Part shown: piece after piece, positions 52,885 through 61,485 of the stretch
How positions within the stretch are numbered: position 1 is the first letter of the stretch
How the letters are laid out: every line of letters starts with the position of its first letter
Source: Microbacterium sp. ACRRU
GTDB taxonomy: Bacteria; Actinomycetota; Actinomycetes; Actinomycetales; Microbacteriaceae
Direction of reading: 5' to 3'
NCBI RefSeq assembly: GCF_022346945.1
Contig: NZ_JAKRNI010000005.1
Location: 62,001 to 126,000 of the forward strand
Length of the DNA: 64,000 nt
Notes under the pieces: generated by a model
What the model saw: the letters and a program-made list of their open reading frames with translations, nothing else
What the model was told of the DNA's origin: nothing
Database searches by the model: none
Translations under genes and position numbers: made by a program

Positions 52885-53920
52885 GCCCCCGCGGCGCGGC
52901 GCCCCCACCGCAGGCGAACCGCGCCCGCAGCCGCGGCAGGATCTCCGCGCCGTACATCCGGAGGAACTCCTCCTGGTCGTGGCCGGGGTCGTGGAACACG
53001 AGGTGACGGAAACCGAGGTCGACGTAGTGGGCGATGCGCTCGACGTGCTCGTCGGGGTCGGTCGAGACGATGAACCGGGATGCCGCCCGCTCGATGGGGA
53101 GTTCGTCAGCGAGGCGCTGCATCTCGAGCGGGTCGTGGACGCTCATCTTCTCTTCGGCCGAGAGGGCCAGGGGCGCCCAGAAGCGGGTCTTCTCGAGCGC
53201 GGTGTCGTGGTCGGGGTGGTACGAGACCTTGACCTCCATGAGCGTGTCGATGTCGTCGCGGGTGCGCCCCTCCTTTGCGAGGCCTTCGTCGAGGGCGGGC
53301 AGCAGCTTCCCGGTGTAGAGCTCGGGGTCCTTGCCGCTGGTGGTGATGTAGCCCTCGGCGATGCGGCCCGCGAGCCGTGTCGCCGCGGGGCCCGAGGCGC
53401 CGATGTAGATCGGCACCTTCTGCTCGGGGCGGTCGTAGATGGTGGCATCCTTCACCGAGTAGTAGGTGCCCTCGAACGTGACCCGGTCTTCGGTCCACAG
53501 CTTGTCGATGAGGGTGATCGCCTCTTTCAAGCGCTGGAAGCGCTCGGGCGGCTCGGGCCACTCCAGGCCGAGGGTCACTTCGTTGAGCGCCTCGCCGGTC
53601 CCGACGCCGAGAGCGACGCGGCCGGGGAACATCACGCCGAGCGTCGCGAACACCTGCGCGATGACGCCGGGGTGGTACCGGAACGTGGGGGTGAGCACCG
53701 AGGTGCCGAGCATGACGCGCTCGGTGCGCGCGCCGAGCGCGCCCAGCCACGGGAGGGCATTGGGCGCGTGCCCGCCCTCGTGCCGCCACGGCTGCAGGTG
53801 GTCGGAGAGGAAGACCGAGTCGAAGCCCATCTCCTCGGCGAGCACACCGAAGTCGAGCAGCTCGTTCGGCCCGAACTGCTCGCTCGAGGCCTTGTATCCG
53901 AATCTCAGCGGAACGCTCAT
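52850..53920 (-). CDS. F420-dependent glucose-6-phosphate dehydrogenase-like LLM-class enzyme
   Basis: The 356-residue protein is a luciferase-like barrel. GYKASSEQFGPNELLDFGV at the start, FLSDHLQPW (about residue 38), TSVLTPTFRYHPGVIAQVFAT (about 74) and GVGTGEALNE (about 105) match FGD, which reduces F420 with glucose-6-phosphate; other sugar phosphates are possible. The usual length is about 336 residues; the last ~20 residues are coded by the palindrome and are not family-like. GAAGGAGGAG is a strong ribosome binding site. It follows a monooxygenase gene by 40 bp. Confidence 0.93.
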   Translation of the reverse strand: MSVPLRFGYKASSEQFGPNELLDFGVLAEEMGFDSVFLSDHLQPWRHEGGHAPNALPWLGALGARTERVMLGTSVLTPTFRYHPGVIAQVFATLGVMFPGRVALGVGTGEALNEVTLGLEWPEPPERFQRLKEAITLIDKLWTEDRVTFEGTYYSVKDATIYDRPEQKVPIYIGASGPAATRLAGRIAEGYITTSGKDPELYTGKLLPALDEGLAKEGRTRDDIDTLMEVKVSYHPDHDTALEKTRFWAPLALSAEEKMSVHDPLEMQRLADELPIERAASRFIVSTDPDEHVERIAHYVDLGFRHLVFHDPGHDQEEFLRMYGAEILPRLRARFACGGGAAPRGREMTRDSRAAP

Positions 53921-53960
53921 GACTCTCCTCCTTCGTGACCCGCGCGCGCGGGGCGATGCG

Positions 53961-55424
53961 TCAGCCGCGCACGGGGCTGTGCACGGGTTCGAACTCCGAA
54001 CCGTCGGTACCGGTCAGTCTCTCGTGGAACGCCTGCACGGTGCCGGGCCACAGCAGGGTCAGCCGCCCCGACCTCTCGTCGACGTACCAGTTGCGGCATC
54101 CGCCGGTCATCCAGGGGGTGGATGCCGCGGCGGCGGCGATCTCTTCGGTGTAGGCCGCCTCTGCCTCGGGGCGGACGCGCAGCACGCGATCGGCGCGACG
54201 GTCGCGCTCGGCGAGAGCGCGGACGACGTACGCCGCCTGCTCCTCCATCATCAGCACCGCCGAGTTGTGCCCGAGGCTCGCGTTGGGGCCGTTGAGCACG
54301 AAGAGGTTCGGGAACCCCGCGACCACGGTCGAACCGAACGAGGTCATGCCCGTGCTCCAGTGCTCGGCGAGCGTTCCGTCTTCTCCGCGCACGAGGTCGG
54401 CGTACGGCTGTTGCGTCGAGGCGAAGCCGGTGGCCAGCACGAGCACGTCGGCCTGGTGCTGCCGGCCGCTTGCGGCGGTGAGCGTCGCCCCGTCGACGCG
54501 GTCCAGGGCGGTGGGTTCGAGCGTGACCCGGTCGGATGCCACGGCGGGGTAGAACGCATCGGAGAGCAGCACGCGCTTGCACCCGAAGGCGTAGCCGGGG
54601 GTGAGCGCGGCGCGCAGGGCCGGGTCGGCGACCTGGGCGTGCAGGTGGGCGAGGGCGGCGTCACGGGCGGCCGCGGAGGCCGCGGGGTCGCCGGAGCGCG
54701 AGGCGAACCGCGCCTCACCCTCCGCGTAGAGCTCGGCGCGCAGACGCGCGAGGGCGCCCGGGTTCTGAGCGAGGCGTTCGCGCTCGGCCTCGGGGATCTC
54801 GCCGCCGCCGCGCGGCACGATCCAGGCGGGCGTCCGCTGGAACAGCGTGACGTGGGCGGCGCGCTGGGCGAGTTCGGGCACGAGCTGCACGGCGCTCGCC
54901 CCCGTCCCGACGACGGCGACCCGCTTCCCGGTGAGGTCGACGTCGTGATCCCATCGCGCGGAATGGAACAGGGGCCCGGGGAAGGACTCCAGGCCCGGGA
55001 TGACGGGGACGTGCGGTTCGGTCAGCCGTCCGCACGCGAGGACGAGCGAACGTGCGCGGAGGGTCTCGGCGCCGGTGTCGATGGTCCACACCGAGGTCTC
55101 GGCATCCCACTCCGCTCCCATGAGCGGCGTGTGCAGCCGGAGGCGGTCGCTGACGCCCGCCGCCACGTCGCGCAGGTACTGCTGGATCTCGTGGCCCTCG
55201 GCGAAGGTCTGCGACCAGCCCGCGTGCGGATGCGCGGCGTAGCTGTACAGGTGCGCGGGCACGTCGCACGCGACGCCCGGGTAGGTGTTGTCGCGCCACG
55301 TGCCACCGACGTCGCCGGCCCGCTCGATGATCACGACGTCGTCGCGGCCCGCGCGGCGGAGAGCGCCGGCCATGCCGAGCCCGGCGAAGCCCGCGCCGAC
55401 GACGACGACGTCCACGACGTTCAC
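53961..55424 (-). CDS. Flavin-containing monooxygenase, Baeyer-Villiger type
   Basis: The 487-residue protein has an FAD fold VVVGAGFAGLGMAGAL (residues 7-22) and an NADP fold VAVVGTGASAVQLVPELA (about 170). The BVMO fingerprint FPGPLFHSARWD (about 152) is intact. It would insert oxygen next to a ketone or oxidise a heteroatom. The GTG start overlaps the fbiC stop (GTGA) and FGD follows, so it sits inside an F420 operon; the substrate is unknown. Confidence 0.9.
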   Translation of the reverse strand: MNVVDVVVVGAGFAGLGMAGALRRAGRDDVVIIERAGDVGGTWRDNTYPGVACDVPAHLYSYAAHPHAGWSQTFAEGHEIQQYLRDVAAGVSDRLRLHTPLMGAEWDAETSVWTIDTGAETLRARSLVLACGRLTEPHVPVIPGLESFPGPLFHSARWDHDVDLTGKRVAVVGTGASAVQLVPELAQRAAHVTLFQRTPAWIVPRGGGEIPEAERERLAQNPGALARLRAELYAEGEARFASRSGDPAASAAARDAALAHLHAQVADPALRAALTPGYAFGCKRVLLSDAFYPAVASDRVTLEPTALDRVDGATLTAASGRQHQADVLVLATGFASTQQPYADLVRGEDGTLAEHWSTGMTSFGSTVVAGFPNLFVLNGPNASLGHNSAVLMMEEQAAYVVRALAERDRRADRVLRVRPEAEAAYTEEIAAAAASTPWMTGGCRNWYVDERSGRLTLLWPGTVQAFHERLTGTDGSEFEPVHSPVRG

Positions 55425-57766
55425 GCGGTTGCTCCGGCGGCAGTGGGTGCGGCGGGCGAAATGCCGTAGTCGGTCGTCCGCAGACGGAACGGTCGCATCA
55501 GGCTGCGCGCGAGGCGCTCGGCGTCCGCGACCGGCAGCTCGAGGCCCTGCTCGATCCCGGTGTCAGGCAGCACGCGTCCGTCGTAGAGCGTGCCGCCGAG
55601 GTCGTCACCGCCGGAGCGCAGCAGCACGGCGGCGGTTTCGCGACCCACACGGGTCCACGGGATCTGCACGTGCGCGATCGAGCCCGACAGCAGCAGCCGC
55701 GACACGGCGACCATCGCGCGGTGCTCGTCGAGCGGGGAGCGCCCCGGGACCAGCGGAACGTCGCCGCCGGGCAGCGGGATGGGCACGAACTCGGCGAAAC
55801 CGCGCGTCTCGGACTGGATGCCGCGCAACAGCCGCAGGTGAGCGATGCGCTCTTCCGCGGTCTCGACGTGCCCGTAGAACAGCACCGAGGTGGAGCGGAA
55901 CCCGGCGCGGTGCGCGGCCGTGATGCCCTCGATCCAGCGGTCGATCTCGAGGTCGCCGGGCGCGACGAGCCCGCGCACGCGCTCGCTCAGCACCTTGACG
56001 CCGGTACCCGGCACCGTGTCGACGCCCGCATCGCGCATCGCCGCGAGCGCACGGTCGAGCCCGAGTCCCCCGCGGTCGGCGAGGTCGCGCACGTCGAGCG
56101 GACGATAAGCATGGACATGGATGCCGGGAGCCCCGCGCTTCACGGCCCGCACGAGGTCGAGATACCCGGTGGGGTCTTCGTCGGCGGAAAGCGCACCCTG
56201 GATGCAGATCTCGGTGGCACCGAGGTCGGCGGCATCCGCGGCGATCGCCTCGGCATCCGCGAGGTCGAACTCGCCGGCACCGCTGCGGCCCGCGCGGCGG
56301 AACCCGGTCGAGGTGAGGTTGCGGTTGCGGACGAGGGTCACCGGCTCGCCGACGGTGTAGCGGCGTGCGTCGTCGGCGGTGGCGGTGAGAGCGTCGAGCT
56401 CGGCGCCCGTCGCCTGCAGCAGCCGCGTCCAATCGGCGTCGTCGAGCGCGAGCGGGTCGGCGGCCGCCGTCTCGGCGAGGCGGAGCACGCCGGGGTCGAC
56501 GGTCCTGGCGCTGGCGCTCACGGCACGGGGGATCACATCGGCCGCGAGGCCCTTGGCATCCGCCAGTCCCCGCACCGGGGCGTGCAGCGCAGGGTCGATC
56601 CAGGTCGTCGCGTCGCGCACGTACTCGGGGTGGGCGGTGAGGCGCTCGCGGAGCGCGAACCCGTGGGCCGCCGTCTGCGCGGCGAGGTCGTCGATGTGCG
56701 GCCACGGGCGCTCGGGGTTCACGTGATCGGCCGTGAGCGGCGAGACCCCGCCCCAGTCATCGATCCCCGCGCCGATCAGCAGCCCGAGTTCCCGCGGGTC
56801 TGAGAGGTTCGGCGGCACCTGGATCCGCATGTCGGGCCCGAACACGAGCCTCGCGACGGCGACCGTCGCGAGGTACTCGTGCATATCGGCATCCGGGGCC
56901 CCCTGCATGGCGGTGCGGGGCTTCGCGCGGAAGTTCTGCACGATGACCTCCTGCACGTGGCCGTGCCGATCGTCGAGGTCGCGCAGGGCGACGAGCGACT
57001 CGGCCCGATCGCGCACCGTCTCGCCGATGCCGATGAGGATGCCGGTCGTGAACGGGATGCCGGCGGCCCCCGCATCGTCGATGACGCGCAGGCGCAGGTC
57101 GGGGTCTTTGTCGGGGGAGCCGAAGTGCACCTCGCCGGGCTCTTCGTACAGTCGGCGCGAGGTGGTCTCGAGCATCATGCCCATCGACGGCGACACCGGA
57201 CGCAGCGTCGCGAGCTCATCGGGGTGCATGACACCGGGATTGGCGTGAACGAGCATGCCCGTCTCGGCGGTGATGAGGCGCGCGATGTGTGCGACGTAGT
57301 CGATCGTCGAGGCGAAGCCGTGCTCATCGAGCCACGCGCGCGCTTCGGGCCAACGCTCTTCAGGGCGGTCGCCGAGGGTCAGCAGCGCCTCTTTGCAGCC
57401 GAGCGCCTGCCCCTGTCGGACCACCGTGAGCACCTGCTCGGGGCTCATGTACGCGGGCTTGCGCAGGAGCGCGAGCTGGCCGGGGGTGTCGACGAAGATG
57501 CAGTAGTGGCAGCGGTCGCGACACAGCGTCGTCAGCGGGACGAACACCTTGCGCGAGTAGGTGATGACGTGCGGCCGGCCTGCGCGCTTCAGCCCCTCAT
57601 CGCGAAGGAGGGCGGCGGCGCGGGACAGCGCATCGAGCGGGGCGTGGAGCAGCCGCTCGGTCTCGTCGACGTCGGGCCGGTGCCCGTCGCGCACCCGCGC
57701 GAGGAGGTCGTCGATCGAGACGCCCCGGGCCGGTGCGGCCTGCGGCGCAGCGCTGCCCGTACTCAT
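55421..57766 (-). CDS. fbiC: FO synthase FbiC (CofG-CofH fusion) with degenerate CofH half
   Basis: The 781-residue protein should make FO, the F420 chromophore. The CofG half is normal: LTTLCRDRCHYCIFVDTP gives the radical-SAM CxxxCxxC (about residue 89). The CofH half keeps ATEICIQGALS, HVHAYRPLDV, VDTVPGTG and GGDDLGGTL. Where the second CxxxCxxC should follow NxNxT, it reads NRNLTSTGFRRAGRSGAG, with no cysteine. That half may be unable to hold an iron-sulfur cluster. TAGCCT lies six bases before the ATG, so it is probably leaderless. Confidence 0.93.
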   Translation of the reverse strand: MSTGSAAPQAAPARGVSIDDLLARVRDGHRPDVDETERLLHAPLDALSRAAALLRDEGLKRAGRPHVITYSRKVFVPLTTLCRDRCHYCIFVDTPGQLALLRKPAYMSPEQVLTVVRQGQALGCKEALLTLGDRPEERWPEARAWLDEHGFASTIDYVAHIARLITAETGMLVHANPGVMHPDELATLRPVSPSMGMMLETTSRRLYEEPGEVHFGSPDKDPDLRLRVIDDAGAAGIPFTTGILIGIGETVRDRAESLVALRDLDDRHGHVQEVIVQNFRAKPRTAMQGAPDADMHEYLATVAVARLVFGPDMRIQVPPNLSDPRELGLLIGAGIDDWGGVSPLTADHVNPERPWPHIDDLAAQTAAHGFALRERLTAHPEYVRDATTWIDPALHAPVRGLADAKGLAADVIPRAVSASARTVDPGVLRLAETAAADPLALDDADWTRLLQATGAELDALTATADDARRYTVGEPVTLVRNRNLTSTGFRRAGRSGAGEFDLADAEAIAADAADLGATEICIQGALSADEDPTGYLDLVRAVKRGAPGIHVHAYRPLDVRDLADRGGLGLDRALAAMRDAGVDTVPGTGVKVLSERVRGLVAPGDLEIDRWIEGITAAHRAGFRSTSVLFYGHVETAEERIAHLRLLRGIQSETRGFAEFVPIPLPGGDVPLVPGRSPLDEHRAMVAVSRLLLSGSIAHVQIPWTRVGRETAAVLLRSGGDDLGGTLYDGRVLPDTGIEQGLELPVADAERLARSLMRPFRLRTTDYGISPAAPTAAGATA

Positions 57767-57772
57767 CGCTCC

Positions 57773-57778
57773 AGGCTA
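57773..57778 (-). promoter_or_regulatory. -10 element for leaderless fbiC transcript
   Basis: TAGCCT on the minus strand is six bases from the fbiC ATG at 57766. Confidence 0.55.
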
Positions 57779-57906
57779 TCCCTCCGCCCCGACATCGGGG
57801 CCGCGCGGCGGGGGCCCGGCCGCGAGGCGGCACCCGCCGCGGATCGTTGCGCTCTCGTGAGGCGCCGGGGCCGACGGCATCCGCCTCCGCTGGCAGGATG
57901 GATGCC

Positions 57907-58296
57907 ATGGTGACCCTGCTGCTCGATCAGACGCAGCTCGAGGTCGTGCTCTCGCCGACCGAGCGTGCCCTGTCGTTCCGCAAGCGCAACATCGTGGTGC
58001 CGCGCTCCACGATCGACCGTGTGCAGCTCACGGACGACGCGTGGACCTGGCTGCGCGGCGTCCCCAACCCCGGCACCAACCTTCCCGTCGCCGTCGCGGC
58101 CGGCACGTGGAAGTCGGCAGGGGGCAACGACTTCGTCATCATCCGCCGCCGCAAGTCCAGCGTCGTCATCGACCTCCGCGGCCACGACGAGTTCGAACGC
58201 CTCGTCCTGACCACCAAGCACGGCGTGGCCTTGCTGAAGGCGCTGCGCCTCGAGGTGGCATCCGAGCCCGAGGACGTCGCCGACCTGGTCTCCTGA
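57907..58296 (+). CDS. Small PH-domain-like protein, unknown function
   Basis: The 129-residue beta-rich protein includes RALSFRKRNIVVPRSTIDRV and DFVIIRRRKSSVVIDL, a pattern like small bacterial PH-like proteins. It has no signal peptide. The ATG is seven bases after CAGGAT, in the same context (GGATGCCATG) as hemE. Function is unknown. Confidence 0.68.
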   Translation: MVTLLLDQTQLEVVLSPTERALSFRKRNIVVPRSTIDRVQLTDDAWTWLRGVPNPGTNLPVAVAAGTWKSAGGNDFVIIRRRKSSVVIDLRGHDEFERLVLTTKHGVALLKALRLEVASEPEDVADLVS

Positions 58297-58323
58297 CCCG
58301 CCCGCGCCCCCGCCGCCCGGACG

Positions 58324-59142
58324 TCAGTCGACGTCGCGGCGCCAGGTCGTGACGAGGCCGACCGCCACCAGCACCACGGCGTAGCCGAGCAGCACGAGGC
58401 CCCCGAGCCACCACTCGAGCTGCTCGGAGCCGCCGGCGCCCACGGCACCGAAGATCGTCTGCCCCACGAGCGCGTCGCTCGCGGCGCTGGGGAACCACCG
58501 CGCCACCGCGTCGAGGCCGTCGACGACACCGGCGATGGTCCGCACGATCGGCTCGATGAACAGGGTCACCGCCAGCACGATGACGATCGCCGCCACCTGG
58601 TTGCGGACGACGGTTCCGACGCCGATGCCCACGACGGTCCACAGCGCGAAGGCGAGCAGCATGCGCCCCACGAGCACCCACGTGTCGGACGAGCCGAGCT
58701 GCGTGTCGAGCCCGAACGCCGCGAACACCCCCGCTCCCGCCCCGATCGCGGCGAGCGAGCCGACCACGCCGTACAGCAGTCCCACCAGGATCCCGACGAC
58801 GAACTTCCCGACGAGCACGACACCGCGTCGTGGCGTCGCCAGGAACGTGGGGGTCAGGGTCTTGTGCCGGAACTCCGTCGTGACCATGAGCGTCCCCGCC
58901 AGGAGCGGGAAGACGTATCCGACGGCGCTCGCCGAGCTGTAGACCAGCGGCGCCAGATCGTCGGCGGGCGGCGTCGGGCCCTGCGCCCCCGGGAGAGCCC
59001 CGGATGCCACGCCCCCGAACGCGAGCGCGAGCACTCCCGCCGTGAAACCGACGTAGACGACGAGCACGATGCCCAGCACCCACCAGCCGGCGGTGCTGAA
59101 CTGCTTCGTGTACTCGGACCGAGTGGATGCCACCAGGCTCAT
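58324..59142 (-). CDS. ABC-2-type transporter permease
   Basis: The 272-residue protein has six membrane helices. TTEFRHKTLTPTFLATPRRG (about residue 90) is the coupling-loop signature of ABC-2 permeases. It overlaps the ATPase gene (ATGA), forming a two-gene exporter that pumps an unknown substrate such as a drug or lipid. Confidence 0.9.
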   Translation of the reverse strand: MSLVASTRSEYTKQFSTAGWWVLGIVLVVYVGFTAGVLALAFGGVASGALPGAQGPTPPADDLAPLVYSSASAVGYVFPLLAGTLMVTTEFRHKTLTPTFLATPRRGVVLVGKFVVGILVGLLYGVVGSLAAIGAGAGVFAAFGLDTQLGSSDTWVLVGRMLLAFALWTVVGIGVGTVVRNQVAAIVIVLAVTLFIEPIVRTIAGVVDGLDAVARWFPSAASDALVGQTIFGAVGAGGSEQLEWWLGGLVLLGYAVVLVAVGLVTTWRRDVD

Positions 59143-60326
59143 CGCGACACCTCCGCGTCGTCGTTGCGAGCCCCGGTGGCGGGAACGATGTCGATCACGC
59201 CGGTCGAGGCCACGGCGTACGAGGGGCGCGGACCGGGATCGGGCTCCGTCGGATCGGGTTCCGCCAGGGGAGCGGCGTCGCGCGCGGCGGCAACGACCGG
59301 CACGAGGTCGGTCGACGGCGCGGGCGCAGCCGTAGCCGCGGGCGGGGGCGCGGCGGGCGCGGTGCTGCTCGGCTCTGGCGTCGGGGGCGTGGCATCCATC
59401 GCCGCGATGGGGCCGGCCGCGCTCGCGTGCGTCCGGACGCCGCTGACGAGTTCGAGGAAGATGTCCTCGAGGCTGGCGCCCTTGCTCTGCAGGTGCGAGA
59501 GCGCGACGCCGGCGCCGGCCGCCACCGCCCCGATCTCCACCGGCTCGTGATGCCGAATGGTGAAGCCGTTGCGCAGCAGCTGATACTCGATGCCGCGCTC
59601 GTCGAGCAGACGCGACAGGGCCTCGCGGTCCGGCGAGTCGACGACGGTGGAGTATTCGTCGGGGTCGGCGAGATCCTCGGTGCCGCCCTGGAACACCAGG
59701 CGGCCGCGCGAGATGATCAGCAGCGCGTCGACCGTCTGCTGGACCTCGGCGAGCAGGTGCGACGAGATGAGCACCGTTCGTCCTTCTTCAGCGAGGTGGC
59801 GCAAGAGGGAACGCATCCAGCGGATGCCTTCGGGGTCGAGTCCGTTCGATGGCTCGTCGAGCACGAGCACGCCCGGGTCGCCCAGCAGCGCGGTGGCCAG
59901 TCCGAGGCGTTGGCGCATGCCGAGCGAGTAGCCCCCCACGCGTCGTCCGGCGACGTCGGCGAGACCCACGAGCCCCAGCACCTCGTCGATGCGCGAGAGC
60001 GGCAGGCGCGCCGCGCGGGCGTAGGCCTTGAGATGGTTCGCGGCCGATCGGCCCGGGTGGAAGCTGGATGCCTCGAGCGCGGCGCCGACGGTCTGCAGGG
60101 GGCGCTCGATCTCGGCGTAACGGCGGCCGCCGATGGTCGCCGAACCGGAGGTGGGCCGCACGAGTCCGAGGAGCATGCGCAAGGACGTGGTCTTGCCCGC
60201 GCCGTTCGGGCCGAGGAAGCCGGTCACCAGGCCCGGCTCCACGCGCGCGGTCAACCCGTCGACGGCCGACACCGCGCCGAAGCGCTTGGTCAGCCCGGAG
60301 AATTCCAGCACCTGTCCCTGGGGCAT
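59139..60326 (-). CDS. ABC transporter ATP-binding protein with long disordered tail
   Basis: The 395-residue protein has Walker A GPNGAGKTTS (about residue 40), the signature YSLGMRQRL (about 135) and Walker B VLVLDEPSNGLDPEG (about 155). This is the CcmA/DrrA type of ABC-2 exporter ATPases. Residues ~305-395 are a Pro/Ala/Thr-rich, apparently disordered tail that most homologues lack. AGAGGT precedes the ATG. Confidence 0.92.
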   Translation of the reverse strand: MPQGQVLEFSGLTKRFGAVSAVDGLTARVEPGLVTGFLGPNGAGKTTSLRMLLGLVRPTSGSATIGGRRYAEIERPLQTVGAALEASSFHPGRSAANHLKAYARAARLPLSRIDEVLGLVGLADVAGRRVGGYSLGMRQRLGLATALLGDPGVLVLDEPSNGLDPEGIRWMRSLLRHLAEEGRTVLISSHLLAEVQQTVDALLIISRGRLVFQGGTEDLADPDEYSTVVDSPDREALSRLLDERGIEYQLLRNGFTIRHHEPVEIGAVAAGAGVALSHLQSKGASLEDIFLELVSGVRTHASAAGPIAAMDATPPTPEPSSTAPAAPPPAATAAPAPSTDLVPVVAAARDAAPLAEPDPTEPDPGPRPSYAVASTGVIDIVPATGARNDDAEVSR

Positions 60327-60401
60327 CGAGGACCTCTCGTTCGGCGGGCGTTCTCCCCATCCTCCCCGATCCGAGGCCGAAAACACATCTCGCGCCCTGT
60401 G

Positions 60402-60407
60402 TAACGT
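60402..60407 (+). promoter_or_regulatory. -10 element for leaderless hydrolase gene
   Basis: TAACGT is six bases from the GTG at 60414. Confidence 0.55.
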
Positions 60408-60413
60408 GGCAGC

Positions 60414-61478
60414 GTGAACGCACAGCGATCCGACGACGACGAGGTCTTGGCGCGAGCCTGGCGCGGCGTGGGTCACCTGACCCTGAACCGCCCCCGTGCG
60501 ATCAACGCCGTCGACGTGGGCATGATCCGCCGCATCGCCATCGCGCTCGACCGGTGGGAGCACGACTCCGACGTCGACCTGGTGCTGCTCGACGGTGCCG
60601 GTGACCGGGGTTTCTGCGCCGGGGGCGACGTACGCGCGCTCTACGAGTCCGTGGTCGCCGGTCGCACCGACGAGGTGCACACGTTCTTCCTCGAGGAGTA
60701 CGCGCTGAACCACCGCATCGCCACCTACCCGAAGCCGATCGTCGCGATCGCCGACGGCGTGACGATGGGCGGCGGCATCGGACTCGCCGGGCACGCGCGT
60801 ATCCGTATCGTGACCGAGCGGTCGCAGCTGGCGATGCCCGAGACGCGCATCGGCTTCACGCCCGACGTGGGCGGGTCGTGGCTCCTCGGGCGCGCCCCCG
60901 GCCGGGTGGGCGAGTACCTGGGGCTCACCGGAGCGACCATGGATGCCGCGGACGCGCTGTACGCCGGCTTCGCCGACCACCTCGTGCCGGTCGCCCACCT
61001 CTCGGCTCTGGAGGAGGCGTTGCAGTACCGCGCCGATCCGTCGAGCCCCACCGAGCTCGTACTGCTGTTCGACGAGAGCCCGGAACGGTCGAACCTCGAG
61101 ACGTGGCGTCCGTGGATCGACGATGCCTTCTCGGCCGACGACCTCGACGGCATCCTGCACCGCCTCCGCCAGCGCTGGGAGCCCGAGGCGCACGCCACCG
61201 CTGATCTGCTGGAGGCGTCGGCCCCGACCGCCGTGACCGTCACGCTGGAGGCGGTGCGTCGGGCGCGGGCGCTGCCGTCGCTGCGCGCCGCCCTCGCGCA
61301 GGAGTACGGTCTGGTCATGTGGTTCGCCACCACCCAGCCCGACCTCGCCGAGGGGATCCGGGCGCAGCTCGTCGACAAGGACCGCTCGCCGTCCTGGTCG
61401 CCCGCGCACCGCGCCGATCTGCCTCCCGGACGTGTCGCCGAGGCATTCGCCTACGAGCCGAGCCCCGCACTGTGGTGA
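60414..61478 (+). CDS. 3-hydroxyisobutyryl-CoA hydrolase-like (enoyl-CoA hydratase superfamily)
   Basis: The 354-residue crotonase-fold protein has GFCAGGDVRALYE (about residue 64) and the PETRIGFTPDVGGSWLLGR block (about 140), which match 3-hydroxyisobutyryl-CoA hydrolases of valine breakdown. The length also fits better than the ~260 residues of plain enoyl-CoA hydratases. A leaderless GTG start is likely. Confidence 0.88.
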   Translation: MNAQRSDDDEVLARAWRGVGHLTLNRPRAINAVDVGMIRRIAIALDRWEHDSDVDLVLLDGAGDRGFCAGGDVRALYESVVAGRTDEVHTFFLEEYALNHRIATYPKPIVAIADGVTMGGGIGLAGHARIRIVTERSQLAMPETRIGFTPDVGGSWLLGRAPGRVGEYLGLTGATMDAADALYAGFADHLVPVAHLSALEEALQYRADPSSPTELVLLFDESPERSNLETWRPWIDDAFSADDLDGILHRLRQRWEPEAHATADLLEASAPTAVTVTLEAVRRARALPSLRAALAQEYGLVMWFATTQPDLAEGIRAQLVDKDRSPSWSPAHRADLPPGRVAEAFAYEPSPALW

Positions 61479-61485
61479 CCGTGGA

